Of a DNA stretch of 64,000 nucleotides, positions 1 to 10,004 are shown piece after piece. The DNA is taken from positions 2,542,001 to 2,606,000 of the forward strand of contig OX485804.1 of NCBI GenBank assembly GCA_950295325.1, read 5' to 3'. The notes under the pieces were generated by a model. That model was given only the letters and a program-made list of their open reading frames with translations, was not told the DNA's origin and did not search any database. The translations under genes were made by a program, and so were the position numbers. This DNA is from Polytrichum commune. Taxonomy: Eukaryota; Streptophyta; Polytrichopsida; Polytrichales; Polytrichaceae. Positions within the stretch are counted from its first letter, which is position 1. The number at the start of each line of letters is the position of its first letter.

Positions 1-3000
1 ACCGGTCCAACATTGGTCAGGACTCCATGCAGAGTCAATCTTAAATTAAATTTGTAAGCATAGAAGCAGACTTGAGTCTTGTTGCTTCCATGAATTATTG
101 CTTTGATCTTGAACAACGGTTTCGATGGAAATGAATGAGCCATTGCAAAGGGAGAATGAGTGTTGTTGCAGGCTCTAAGTTACACAGCTAGATGCCCATC
201 CTGACCTTGAATGGCTGGGCTGGGTAGTAAAAGTAGAAGCAGTAGGGTTGTGACAAATTATAATCAACTATTTCAACTCCATATATGATGCCAATGATCT
301 TCATGATTGAATAGTCAAAGCAACATTATAACTTACTCGTTCACAGTGTTGTATGATGAATTTAGCTAAGTAGCTTATGCTCTGTTTGCATTCATTTTGT
401 TTCTGCTGCGAAGTCCGAGCTTGTTTGCGATTTGGGTGCAGTAGAAGCTTCATATACTGACATGGGCATAAAAACTTCATTAGGTCGCTCTTTGGAGGAT
501 CAGACTGCCTTTGGAAGTTTAGCTTTTAAGTGTCACTCCTAACTGGTGCTCAATCTTTTTGAATTAAACATTCAGATTGAATACCTCCCCGCCCCGGCCC
601 TGCCCCCGTGGTCTTCTTTGCTTTGCTCATTTAAGGCAGACGTGCCTAATTCGGTTACTTATCTTAATCAAATACCTATACTTGAGTGGTATTTGGGTAA
701 GCCTGCATACAAGAACGGACACCAAAAGACACATGTTGAAAAAAGATCGGACTACGAGCTCGAAATTTTTAATCATTTTAGGTTCAATACTCAACAAAAT
801 TGGGGGGATTTCTATGACCATTCAATGAGCACGTGAATCTTCGCTTTGATAATGAAAAGATCTTCATATGACTTCCAACATTAATGAGGTAATTTGCTAT
901 GGATTCAGTTTAGATTTGCTAATCATCATGCTTTAATTATGTGTTTCATATCCTAGGAGATGTAAGATGGTCGGAAAAAGTAACCATTCAAGACATGTCT
1001 ACCTTACAGTACGAACATGATCTCCTCACCTTTTGCTAATTTGAAGGTTGAATTTTCTATTTTAATCATTTCTATTGAGTGCGTTATTCTTACATATCCT
1101 CTAATTTCAAATGAAGCCGAAGTTGCAAGCTTTACCTCCAAAATACAATATGTACACCATTACTTTGAAAAGGGGCGCAAGGGGTGGGGGGACTGATTGA
1201 GACCCACTTTAAATTACACTAGAGCATGAGTTGAGAGCTTTGAACTTGCAACTTTATAGTAGTTTGGTACGTGGAGTTGACAAGCTTTGATTCAAAGTTC
1301 AAATTATAAACATGAGCTTCGCCAATCTTCAAGCTCTCATCAATTTGAACAAGTGTAAAGTGATCATGCTTAAAGTGTGATATCAAGGGGTAGTGATACT
1401 AACACTACGAGAATTGCGTGGTCATGCCACTAGCAATTTTTGTGTAATTGGGATTGACTTTAAAAAAAATCAAAAATAGTTATTGCAAGAATTGGTAAAT
1501 CGTCATGATGGAAATGGGGAGTGTCTTCTCCAACATTTATGTGGGAACCATGCAATATTTAAAGGAGATATTATTGATTGAGGCAGCTGAAGGCTTTTCT
1601 TGAAGGTAGGCTATGGTGGTGACCATCTTCTTTAGTAGGCATGCGCTCGGTTGAAATTACCATTTGTTAAACTTTCTAGAGAATTGTGCTTTGCTAGTAT
1701 TATTGGACAATTTGAGCAATTGTTAGTAAAAAAATTGTACTTCCCCTTAGTTAATGTCCCATTTAGTAATGTCAATAGACCTTTTAGTTGTGAATACATG
1801 CTATAGGATTGGTTCAAGTGGCCTTGACTAGTGGCATGACCATGCAATTCCCGTGGTGCAAACAAAACAATTTTTCTTGAAGCTCATTCAAGGTTCGGGT
1901 CCCATAGAATTAGTTGAGCTTGAATTCTCGACATTCCTAAGCGGGTTTCATGAGGTAGCTTAAGGATTTGACCAAGACCTTGTGGTAGTTGTTCTACAAG
2001 ATGCAATGTTGAGAACATTTCAATCACAAACCCATTACAAGATGCAATATTTTTTGAAGGTTATGAAGAAACCCCTTTGTTTACCCATGTATTTGAGTCT
2101 CTATATGAGTAAGAATTAAGGGGGAAAAGGAAATAAATATACATATATTTAGAGATCAACATCAACTCCTATCAGTGCAAGCATAAATGAAGAGCCTCTT
2201 CGCCCACTTGGTATGATCCCTTGTTAGGGCGGACTCTAGACAAAACACCACAATTTCAAATGGAACAAATATATCCGTGACAGAAAATTGTTTTGGGTTG
2301 GATGTTTATGGGGATTAAAATTTTTCTTGTGCAAGTAATCAGAATCCCAGGTGTGTAAGCCAACCTCATGAGGGTGCGACTTTCTGGTCAGTAATGACCT
2401 CAGTTTCAAGTCCAAGCAAGGCCTCCAAAAGTTAGTGCATACAGGGAAGTGCTCATCCCCTACCCTAATTAATTTGAAAACAATTAAGAGATGTGCATGA
2501 TGGGAATGTATGTCTAGATTTTGTGAGTCACATGTGTGGAAAATGAACATCACTAGAGGTTATTGCAAATACAAATTTGACGACCATGTCGTTGTGCATT
2601 CATGTGTTCTGAGTGTTGTTATGCAAACAGACAAACTTCGACCCATATTCGTCGTGAGAATTGAATCAAGACAACAAACATCACAAAGTTTGAAATTTTA
2701 TGTAGGTGGCCAATCACTTTCATCTACTACTTGCATCATGTTGCTATTTGCCAACATCGCCAATTAACTGCACGCCTTCACCTTGTGGTGGAAGGACTTT
2801 AGATCACACATACAAATGGCATTCCTAATAATTTGTTGAAATGGGTTGTACATGATGTATGATCCTAATTTTGCTAGAGTGCCTCCATAATAAAAATTGT
2901 CTTCTTCACTCTTCACCTTCACATTATGTGCCTCCCTCACCTCCTTCCTACTTGACCTCGTGAGACGTATGGAATTATCAAGTCCATCTCTTCTTCTCTA

Positions 3001-3296
3001 CATTCCAATAGGTATGCGCTTCTTCTCAAAACACATCATGAACCTCACTATGTAACCCATCTGCCTTCCCAACACTGGCTCACTTTCCTCTAATTTGTCA
3101 TGTTCATGCTCAGACATTGAAGGGTAATTCCGAATATGCCTTGTTGTTCTCATTGTTGTCTAGTTTTATGAATGGCTTCTTTTTATGATTGTGCGGCCTC
3201 ATTGCAATTCACCCATATGAACCTTCATGTCATGTCTATGCTTCAACTCATGCCTAAGAGCAAAGTCAAGACAATATGCATTTTGGAGAATATAAG
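1..3296. repeat. Segmental duplication block A, copy I
   Basis: This stretch matches 35,393-38,890 (copy III) almost base for base, and 388 to about 1,665 matches 20,822 to about 21,950 (copy II). Copy I carries about 150 bp near 787-957 that copies II and III lack. Copy III has an extra 349-bp element. ORFs here are short, differ between copies and look like chance. From about 2,899 onward the sequence is recognisably the 5' flank of a U2 snRNA repeat unit. The block ends where the 3.6-kb insertion begins. Confidence 0.85.
2899..3296 (-). pseudogene. Relic of a U2 snRNA unit (promoter and 5' flank only)
   Basis: Aligned by eye with the flanks of the U2 genes at 45,506 and 47,390, this region keeps the shared order: CTTCACTCTTCACCTTC, a degraded TATA position (CACATTATG near 2,920), a degraded upstream element (ACGTATGGAAT near 2,966) and then TATCAAGTCCATCTCTTCTT. 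The U2 RNA body that should lie just left of 2,899 is gone. The small ORF starting at 3,172 arises from this flank and is probably not coding. The copy III equivalent is about 38,490-38,890. Confidence 0.6.
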
Positions 3297-3820
3297 TCCA
3301 CCAAATGCAGCAGGCAAAGAAAAGGGCAAAGAATCCAATGAGAAGGACAAGGTCCATTTTGCTCCATTCGTGGACAAATACTTGTCGGAAGTTCCGGAGA
3401 ATGTGCAGTTGAACTTGGCGCACATGTACAAGTCATATGACTACCACAAGATGTTTGCGTATCTATCTACTCCAGCATTTTGTGAAGCAGTGAAGGTGAA
3501 GCATATTCTTCATGCCGCTTCATTGCAGAAATGCGCAAGAGATGGAAAGCCTTCGAAGCTCCACGGGAACGTCATGGACGAGATCAATATCCCGGATCAA
3601 CGGCTGCGCAAGCACAAAGTGTTGTGGACTCCACCGTGGAGATAATTGACGTCAGTGGTGTACAGGAATCTCCGACCCGTGATGTCCATGTTGGAGCTGC
3701 TGAGTCCTCTAGCCCTCATGGGTTTCCATCGAGTTCTCCTCCCCGCGTTGAACAAGCCTCAAATCTCCCCGTCACCCAAGTTGAAGGTAAGATATGTTGT
3801 GTATTGTTGATGATGTTCCT

Positions 3821-3842
3821 CCCACGGGCGAACGCCCGTGGG
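3821..3842. repeat. Palindrome P1
   Basis: Arms CCCACGGGCG and CGCCCGTGGG are perfect 10-bp inverted repeats around a 2-bp AA centre. P1 lies in the predicted first intron of the phosphatase-like gene. Confidence 0.85.
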
Positions 3843-3888
3843 CCACTGGTCATGCTTTACAATTGTCCTCCATACAGAATTTTGTCAT

Positions 3889-3912
3889 TCCCACGGGTGA
3901 ACGCCCGTGGGA
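3889..3912. repeat. Palindrome P2
   Basis: Arms TCCCACGGG and CCCGTGGGA surround a TGAACG centre. P2 is 47 bp after P1 in the same intron. One arm differs from P1 at a single base, which makes one pair of the potential stem mismatched. Confidence 0.85.
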
Positions 3913-5164
3913 GAGTTCCCCTTGATCATTTGGTACTGAACACACTGTGTGTGGATGTGTTAACAGGTCAATTGACAGAGGATCAAGTGCTTCCTACGGT
4001 ACGATATTTTGTCTGACCTAATTGATTGTGTCAGCAAGATTCCATCTTCCATATGTATTACTCATGTCTTACCATACTATTTTTTCATTAGATGAATAAA
4101 TCTTAGAATGACCCTCAATTTTGTTATCGCCAGATCCTCACCTCTCCAAGTATAGTTGTTCATCGGAGAGAGAAGATATGGTTAGTGTTGGATGTCAACG
4201 GGATTCTTGTGAGGTCAGCAAAGTGCGACAATGTCAACACGAGGAAGGCTCTTGAATCGCAACATAGCCCCATGATAAGTGGGGAGGTGGCTCCACTATT
4301 TCTCCCATATAGTGTCATCATACCTAGGAAAGGATTGGGACGCTTTCTGCGCTTTGTGCTGTCAAATTTCCATGTTGTTGTGTGGTCGTCGAAGCTTCTG
4401 AAGAATCTCAAGCCACTTGTCCAACACTTCTTCAAAGGTTGTAGGCAACCTGAGTTTGTGTTTGGGCAAGAGATGTATCACATTCGGGGCGATGAGAACG
4501 GACAAAATCTTCCTAGTCCTGTGAATGTTGATTCAAGCTTCTTCATGAAGGACCTGTGCGCATTTTTTGAGTGGAGCCGGTTGCATCTAGTGCCGCATTC
4601 GAAGCAGACTCATAGAACAACATTACTTGTTGATGGCTCCCCTTACAAATGCATCCCGAACCCTCAAGGGAGCTATATAATCTCCCACCATTTTTTGCGA
4701 ACCAGAGCTTGGATATTCTACATAATTACCTCCAAAACCTCTTGAATTCTCAACAATTTGTACCAGATTTTGTGGGGAGCAACCCTTGTCCATCAGGCCA
4801 GAGACCCTTCAATCTAGATTTACCCATTTCACAAATTTATAAGCATGCGTTGGCTAGACATAGCCAACTGGCTCCTGACCGTAGAATTCCAGCGGCGCAG
4901 ATGTCTATGTAGACACCCGAAGGGCGTCTTCATATAGTGTAGAGGAATTCAAGATGTACATTTCATTGGATTTATGTGGAACTCAAGCTTTATTCGCTTA
5001 GCACTTCACTTGATATGTGTTTTGGCGTTGATGTTTTTTCTCATGTAAAGTTGTTCTATCAGCACAGTCATCTAAAACTGTATATATGTGTTGTGTATTG
5101 TATATATATAAACATTGGGTATGTACTGTATATATTTAAACACTAGGTACTAGTCTTTGATTGT

Positions 5165-5186
5165 CCCACGGGCGTTCGCCCGTGGC
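5165..5186. repeat. Palindrome P3
   Basis: The core CCACGGGCGTTCGCCCGTGG is a perfect inverted repeat except for its 2-bp centre. It lies 3' of the phosphatase-like reading frame. Confidence 0.85.
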
Positions 5187-5328
5187 AAGTCTAATGCTGG
5201 TGGCACAATTGTGATAGACCACTTGGACCTGGTTAGCTGCGTTTTGGATCGCTTTGTTTGGTTCCATGGTGTAATATTTTGAGTACGCAGTGGGCTATGT
5301 TCCAATTCTGCTGCACTTTTTCAACTTC

Positions 5329-5350
5329 CCCACGGGCCATCGCCCGTGGG
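5329..5350. repeat. Palindrome P4
   Basis: Arms CCCACGGG and CCCGTGGG are perfect, with a centre of CCATCG. It lies 3' of P3 in non-coding-looking sequence; the short ORFs on both strands here include the palindrome and are not convincing. Confidence 0.85.
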
Positions 5351-5611
5351 CTCTTGCTCCACACAGTGTCCTTCTTCCATGCAATAACGTCCATGTATCT
5401 TGACAACATTCCCCATTGCATACACGTGCCAAGAATCATGTTCCCACTCCACCTCGTCGACAACATGTTTCGGATGCTAATGCGGACTTCGCCGAAGTTT
5501 CGTCACCATGTCCTAAGGTAATTCATTTTCAATTAGAATCCCCTCTTGCAGTATTCTCTTCATCCTAGGCGATTTTAATATGAACATGTCATGCTTTTGT
5601 CATTGACACAG

Positions 5612-5974
5612 ATGCTGCAATCATGTGATGTTGCGGTTGCTGTTGCGGTTGCGGTAGCGGTGGCGGATGAAGCTCCAGTCGGAAATCAACCCCCTCGGGC
5701 GAAGAGACAACTTGCTCTCCAAGCGCCTCACCCCAGTGAGCCCATGGGATCTGGAAACAGTTCTGGATGTTGGAAGTGCGGTTCGCCCAATACTACATCA
5801 TCTATGTCTGATTACATGGCTGCAAGAGTGAAACAACTTCGAGAAGCCACAATTTTGATGAATGAAAATCTTCATGTAGAAGAGCTAAAGCGCAAGCAAA
5901 GGACTGCAACTCAAAGGGAACCCCATGATATAAAATTGAAAAGGATTAAAGATTCATACTCCTATTGTGCTTAA
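5612..5974 (+). CDS. Possible exon: Val-Ala repeat followed by a basic, helical C-terminus
   Basis: An open frame follows a good acceptor (TTGTCATTGACACAG|ATG) and runs to a stop at 5,974. It begins with MLQSCD, then a VAVAVAVAVAVA run encoded by GTTGCG-type repeats, a basic PPRAKRQ segment, a CWKCG pair of cysteines and a charged helical stretch (MAARVKQLREATILMNENL, then EELKRKQ). The composition resembles C-termini of plant nuclear proteins, including partner proteins of PIF/Harbinger transposons, but that is only an impression. It may be the last exon of a second captured gene fragment; no upstream exon is clear. Confidence 0.35.
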   Translation: MLQSCDVAVAVAVAVAVADEAPVGNQPPRAKRQLALQAPHPSEPMGSGNSSGCWKCGSPNTTSSMSDYMAARVKQLREATILMNENLHVEELKRKQRTATQREPHDIKLKRIKDSYSYCA

Positions 5975-6026
5975 GCGGACCTTTGTGGTTATAGATTTGT
6001 GATAACTCAACGTTCAAATGGAACTT

Positions 6027-6850
6027 CACGGGCGTTCGCCCGTGGTACATTTGTCCATTTTTCTTTCTTTAATATCATGTGCCCACCGTGGTATATATGG
6101 TTCAACCATTTATTTTTTGACATATTTGTTGTCATTTGCATGGTGTACTCATGGTAGTGGTCAGATATCATTTGTGTTATCATGTTTGTCATCGCTCGAA
6201 TCCTGGATGTGTTGTGGAATGTTCCCGCATGTTACACGCGCTGTTGGTTTGTGACGTGCTTTCACCCGTGGATACAAGTATCCCTCTACTTTAAGAAATA
6301 TTATGTGCCTATTATGGCTTATATGATTTGAGCAATAACTTTTATAGCACATATACGTTGTCATGCGCATTGTTGCTTCTCTGTTGTGATGACCTTCGTT
6401 TGGTTAATGAGGCTTGTGGTATGGATTTTCATGCATGTGTTGCGTTGTGTTGGTTTACTCACGGGCGTTCACCCGTGGTTTAGATGTATCCTTCTACTTT
6501 GAGTCCAAAGTAATTTGAACATTGTTTATTGAGGCTGCATTGATTAAACCAATAATTTTAGAACACATTTGTTTTCATGCGCATCGTTGCTTTTTAGTTG
6601 TCATGACCTTTTTATGTTTAGTGATTCTTGTGTAAAGAATTTTCCGCTTGTGTTGCACGGCATTGGTTGGTCACGGGCTTTCACCCGTGGTTAGGGTTAA
6701 ACCTAAGTTCTACTTTGTTACGCAATACGCGCCCTTCTAGCATATATGAATCAACTTTGATCTTTGAAACACAGTGTTTTCCTGTCTTCATGACCTTTTG
6801 GTTGTTCTCAACATTGTTAATGAAGTTATTTCCACGGGATTTCGCTCGTG
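6027..6850. repeat. Tandem array of about 200-bp units, each ending in the palindrome (P5-P9)
   Basis: Palindromes at 6,027-6,044, 6,254-6,271, 6,470-6,488, 6,672-6,690 and 6,832-6,850 are spaced 227, 216, 202 and 160 bp. The DNA between them is a degenerate repeat with recurring phrases: GTATCC(C/T)TCTACTTT, TCATGCGCAT(T/C)GTTGC, and TTGCG or TTGCACG just before each palindrome. P5 (CACGGGCGTTCGCCCGTG) is a near-perfect palindrome; P6 to P9 drift. No credible protein is encoded. Confidence 0.7.
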
Positions 6851-7517
6851 AACTACGTTCCCAATGAACGTTCCCAAGGTACGGATTGTCTCATAATGGC
6901 CCAATTGGCTCATTTTAGTTAATAAGGCCATAAGAGGGTCGTTGCTGGCTTGCACTATGATGTATGTGCCCTGGAATGATGAATTATGTGATAATTGTGT
7001 TGCATTGCATAACTGTTTCTTAATCCATGCATTTTGCAACATGAAAGTCGGTCAATTAAGGAGGCGTTGTTCTTGTGAGAAGGTAGAGATTGCGCCATCT
7101 ATCCAATTCTATTCAGAACCTAATATTCAAGTAAGAGGAATCACAAGTCAACTTCAATAAAAAATCGCAATATGTCTCGATGTTGGCTGATTAGAGGTTG
7201 GTGAAGTATTGACTACATTAGACATGATTTTAGTGTGCCTTGTGCCAATCTACCCCTACATATATACCTTGGACTTTCTAGAATGTAAGATTGGGAAGCT
7301 CATTAGCTTGTCGGCAACATTGTGAAAGGGATAAGCACACAACAAGTGTGACAGTCACGACAAAACTGGATCAAGAGGATTAAGGGAGCCAAACCTTAGT
7401 CTCAATTATCGCATCATGAGAAAGAGGAATGGAGGTGTTTTCTATACTGAAAATTCTCGTCATTCATCACTCAATTTCCTCTGACATTCTACACCATGTA
7501 AGCAGCTATACTCACTA

Positions 7518-7916
7518 CACTAAAATTTGTATTTAGTGTCATCAATTTTATTTGTCTGGTTCAAGACTAATTGTAAACCGCCTGTGTAGTGTCACCAACT
7601 TTAACTGTAACCTAAAATCATTTGTCATTCCTTGTAAAAGAAACTGGGCATTCTAGATGTACAATGTTGCAATTACTATCACTTACCAAGTGATTTTTCA
7701 TCCAAATTTCAATCATCCATGACAATATTTCATTACATAAATGTTAGTATGTAGAATATCCCAAACTTAGTTCCAATAATTGACATTTGAATGAACTCAA
7801 CTAAGTTGGGATGACACCAGTTGTAAACTCTTTCATGAAAAGTATCATCAGACAAGTTACCATAGTGACATAAAATACCATATGACACTAAATGCAACAT
7901 TTAGTGTCCTACTCTC
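7518..7916. mobile_element. Foldback MITE, 399 bp, CACTAAA termini
   Basis: The left end is CACTAAAATTTGTATTTAGTG and the right end CACTAAATGCAACATTTAGTG. Each end is itself nearly palindromic and is the approximate reverse complement of the other. The left flank is TA, the right flank TC. The same element sits at 22,542-22,929 and 39,475-39,862, so it predates the segmental duplication. Superfamily is unclear: termini resemble CACTA, but a TA target would suggest Tc1/mariner. Confidence 0.5.
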
Positions 7917-8422
7917 ATACGAACAGGTGGATGCCACAGCCAAAGGACCCAATTACGTTGCCTCCACAAATTCATACTCCTCTCTTCATTAACAGGCGTT
8001 CCAGCCACATCCAACTCGAACAATCTACTACTATTTGAATCAAGAGAAGAGTACATCTTCAATTAGGTTGCCTCTTTACCCATGCACTTTGCCTTGGGAC
8101 AATCCATATCACAAAAACTGAGGACTTTGTTTATTCATTCATATAGCGGCCGCAACCTAATTGCACATATCAGCTTTGCACTGATATTTACTGTTAGGTT
8201 GCCTTTGCGAATAGGTCGTCTCTTCACCCATGCAAATTACCTTTGGTCAAAATCAGATAACAAAAGCTTATCGCTTCGTCTATCAATCTGTATGGCAACA
8301 ACGGTAAAACTACATATCCTAGTTGAAAATCTTCTAAATAGTCACGACTGCCGATGAATTAGGGTGGAATTACCTAATTGCACATATCAGTATCCAATTT
8401 TGCTTTGTTTGGGTCCCAAAAA

Positions 8423-8440
8423 GGGAGGGTTGTCCCTGCC
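8423..8440 (-). pseudogene. 18-bp U2 snRNA 3'-end remnant
   Basis: GGGAGGGTTGTCCCTGCC, preceded by TTTGGGTCCC, matches the 3' terminus and 3' flank of the full U2 genes. The rest of the RNA is replaced by the right part of the foldback MITE region. Copy II has the same at 23,416-23,433. Confidence 0.5.
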
Positions 8441-8744
8441 CACTTGTAAACTTATTCATGAAAAGTGTCATCAGACAAGTTACCATAATGACATAAAATA
8501 CCATATGACACTAAATACAATATTTAGTGTCCTACTCTCATGCGAACAGGTGGATGCCCCAACCAAAGAACCCAATGATGCTCCCTCGACAAATTCATAC
8601 TCCTCTCTTCATTCACAGGCGTTCCAGCCATGCCCATCTCGAACAATCTACTAATATTTGAGTCAAGGGAAGAGTACATCCTCTCCTCTTGATTCACATG
8701 CGGATTGAAGTTGTCCAATTTTCGTTTCTTTGGATCCCCGAGAG

Positions 8745-8793
8745 GGGAGGGTTGTGCCTGCCAAGGTGGTTGTGCAATATCATGGCCACGCTT
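8745..8793 (-). pseudogene. U2 snRNA 3' fragment, last ~49 nt
   Basis: GGGAGGGTTGTGCCTGCC through GTGCAAT and CATGG to CACGCT corresponds to the 3' terminal stem-loop of the U2 genes at 40,391 and 47,195. At CACGCT it switches abruptly into repeat R1 (TTTCTGATTTAATTGGG), which suggests R1 replaced or interrupted the gene. Copy III keeps a full-length U2 at the corresponding place. Confidence 0.7.
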
Positions 8794-9330
8794 TCTGATT
8801 TAATTGGGATTAATAAGAATTAATCAGGATTAATCAAAATTTATTAGACTTATTGCATTCAATCACACTTAACTAGTTTAAATGCGTATGAAAACTTTGT
8901 GATAGTAGAAGGTATTAGCTATAAAATATTAAAATGAATCATTAATTTTAGTTCCATTTTAGAATTACAAAGACCCTTTCAATTGTAAGTCACAATAATT
9001 ATAACCTCAATGCTAATGAGGATTTCGTAATGTTTTTGACTTCCAAGTTAATTACATGTTTTATTGGCGGTTTCACTTTGAAAATGAAATTCGGTCAATT
9101 GCTTATTTACTCAATGGAAGTGAACATATATATTGGATTTGGGACCTTGAAAATGAAGTGCACTCAATATGGGATTTGTGGATAAGTGACCTTCAAGAAT
9201 ACAAGGACAATAGTTTTTTCAAAGTCAGGCACGCGGGCAACAGTTTTTGGTCGGGTCTAGAAAATTTGACGAGCGGTTGCCCCTGCCCGAATATTCCTCC
9301 CCAGAAAAGTTGGTGGGGGGGGACTTAACG
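8790..9330. repeat. Dispersed repeat R1, copy 1
   Basis: Shares sequence with 20,400-20,790, 23,783-24,330 and 33,030-33,440. The left edge TTTCTGATTTA follows unrelated sequences in two contexts, so it is a real element boundary. Landmarks are AATGAGGATTT, TTATTTACT, and GTGCACTCAATATGGGATTT. The ORF at 9,056 is kept in the duplicate but shows no recognised domain. No terminal inverted repeats were seen. Confidence 0.55.
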
Positions 9331-10004
9331 TCCGCCCATGATAAGGAGAGAGGGAATGTTGTAGACAAGCGCACCTCTCATTCATTCCAACATAGAAGCC
9401 ATCAAATAATATGCAGCCCAAAGGTTGTTTTTTATATTTGATTTGAGATCGGAATTAGCTTTAAAGACCCCTAATTAGTCTACTCAAAGTCATTTGAGAT
9501 GAATTGGCAACAAACCTATAGGACGCCGAGTTTTTATGTTGGATGGATGAGAGGTACGGTTGTATATGATCATCCCTCTCTCACAATGGCAAGGTCTGCT
9601 CTTGTCCCAAGTTACTTGCAACCTACTCCGAAAGTGTAAAATAATATTTTCACAATCTGAAGACAAAGATTGTCAACATTCAAGGAAACTGAAACTTACA
9701 TCCAGCTCCTGAGATCCAGACGACTCATTGCAAATTTTCAACACATAATACTTTTCAGCTAACCACATTCCAACACTAAATGTCTAACCAAGAATTATAC
9801 ATAGTCAGAGAATTTACGTGCAACTTTGATGAGGCAAATGCTGTTACATGAAAGTATAATAAGCACAGTCTTGTCCTTCAATGCAGATGTCGCTCATTCT
9901 TCTAGCTGAATGATTTAAACATATAAAATCAAAGACTAATTTAAAGGTCATACTAATTGCCACAAACAACCACAACTTCCTAGATTGCCTCTCATTTGTG
10001 AAGC
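9331..10004. repeat. Dispersed repeat R4 and non-genic flank
   Basis: 9,340 to about 9,600 matches 24,345-24,610 in copy II and, more weakly, 63,615-63,890. Shared phrases include AATAATATGCAGCCCA, TTAAAGACCC and TGGATGGATGAGAGGTA. The rest, to 10,004, is duplicated at 24,610-25,000 and shows no gene. Confidence 0.5.

Larger units (their letters stand above)
3528..4912 (+). pseudogene. FCP1/SCP-like (HAD superfamily) phosphatase-domain gene, frameshifted
   Basis: Three exons join in phase: about 3,528-3,786 (donor AAG|GTAAGA), 3,967-3,998 (acceptor TTAACAG, donor ACG|GTACGA) and 4,134 onward (acceptor ATCGCCAG). Exon 3 carries an FCP1/NLI-interacting-factor core: motif I LVLDVNGILV (Asp codon 4,191), motif II VVVWSSK, and a late motif LLVDGSPYK (Asp codon 4,632). 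The family normally has DxD in motif I and DD in the late motif. Here the second Asp of each is Asn and Gly, which suggests a weak or inactive enzyme even before damage. After NPQGSY, near 4,670, homology-like sequence continues in another frame (NLPPFFANQSLDILHNYL) to a stop at 4,912, while the original frame stops at 4,745. That implies an indel and no usable intron. Upstream, 3,297-3,645 is open in a different frame, and the insertion border cuts the 5' end. I infer a captured, decayed gene fragment. Confidence 0.6.
3297..6929. mobile_element. 3.63-kb insertion private to copy I, flanked by ATAAG direct repeats
   Basis: Copies II and III read straight through this point (GAATATAAGAG at about 21,950 and 38,884). 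Copy I has ATAAG at 3,292-3,296 and again at 6,930-6,934 around 3,633 bp of foreign sequence. Other U2 units also have an uninterrupted equivalent (GAATGTAAGAGTGGAG near 47,679), so this is an insertion into copy I, not a deletion from the others. No terminal inverted repeats, LTRs, poly-A tail or canonical Helitron ends were seen. The cargo is a 5'-truncated, intron-containing phosphatase-like gene, a second possible exon and nine copies of a short palindrome. Confidence 0.7.
6935..8744. repeat. U2-unit 3' flank (block B), copy I
   Basis: Matches 21,955-23,737 (copy II) and 38,891 to about 40,390 (copy III). It shares its order of motifs with flanks of the U2 genes at 44,700-45,300, 46,460-47,190 and 48,780-49,560: GTATGTGCC, then TAAGCACACAACAAG-like, GGATCAAGAGGATTAA, then AACAGGTGGATGCCA. 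About 250 bp (roughly 7,830-8,080) is locally repeated at 8,445-8,700 in copies I and II but not in copy III. ORFs are not conserved. Confidence 0.75.

Noticed and set aside
546-836. 96-aa ORF in block A
   Set aside because: The copy II frame diverges after about 75 residues, both strands are open, and the region aligns with non-coding parts of block C.
1888-1905. Pol III B-box-like GGTTCGGGTCC
   Set aside because: No A box or foldable RNA upstream.
3172-3296. Start of a 157-aa ORF (MASFYDCAAS...) as the true N-terminus of the phosphatase-like gene
   Set aside because: This part is U2 flank sequence also present in copy III without the gene; it is joined to the inserted DNA by chance.
3297-6934. 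Helitron
   Set aside because: The insert begins with TC after ATAAG, but there is no CTRR end, no 3' hairpin near the end and no insertion between A and T; a 5-bp duplication also argues against it.
9056-9328. 90-aa ORF in repeat R1
   Set aside because: It occurs in a dispersed repeat, is disrupted in two of four copies and has no domain.
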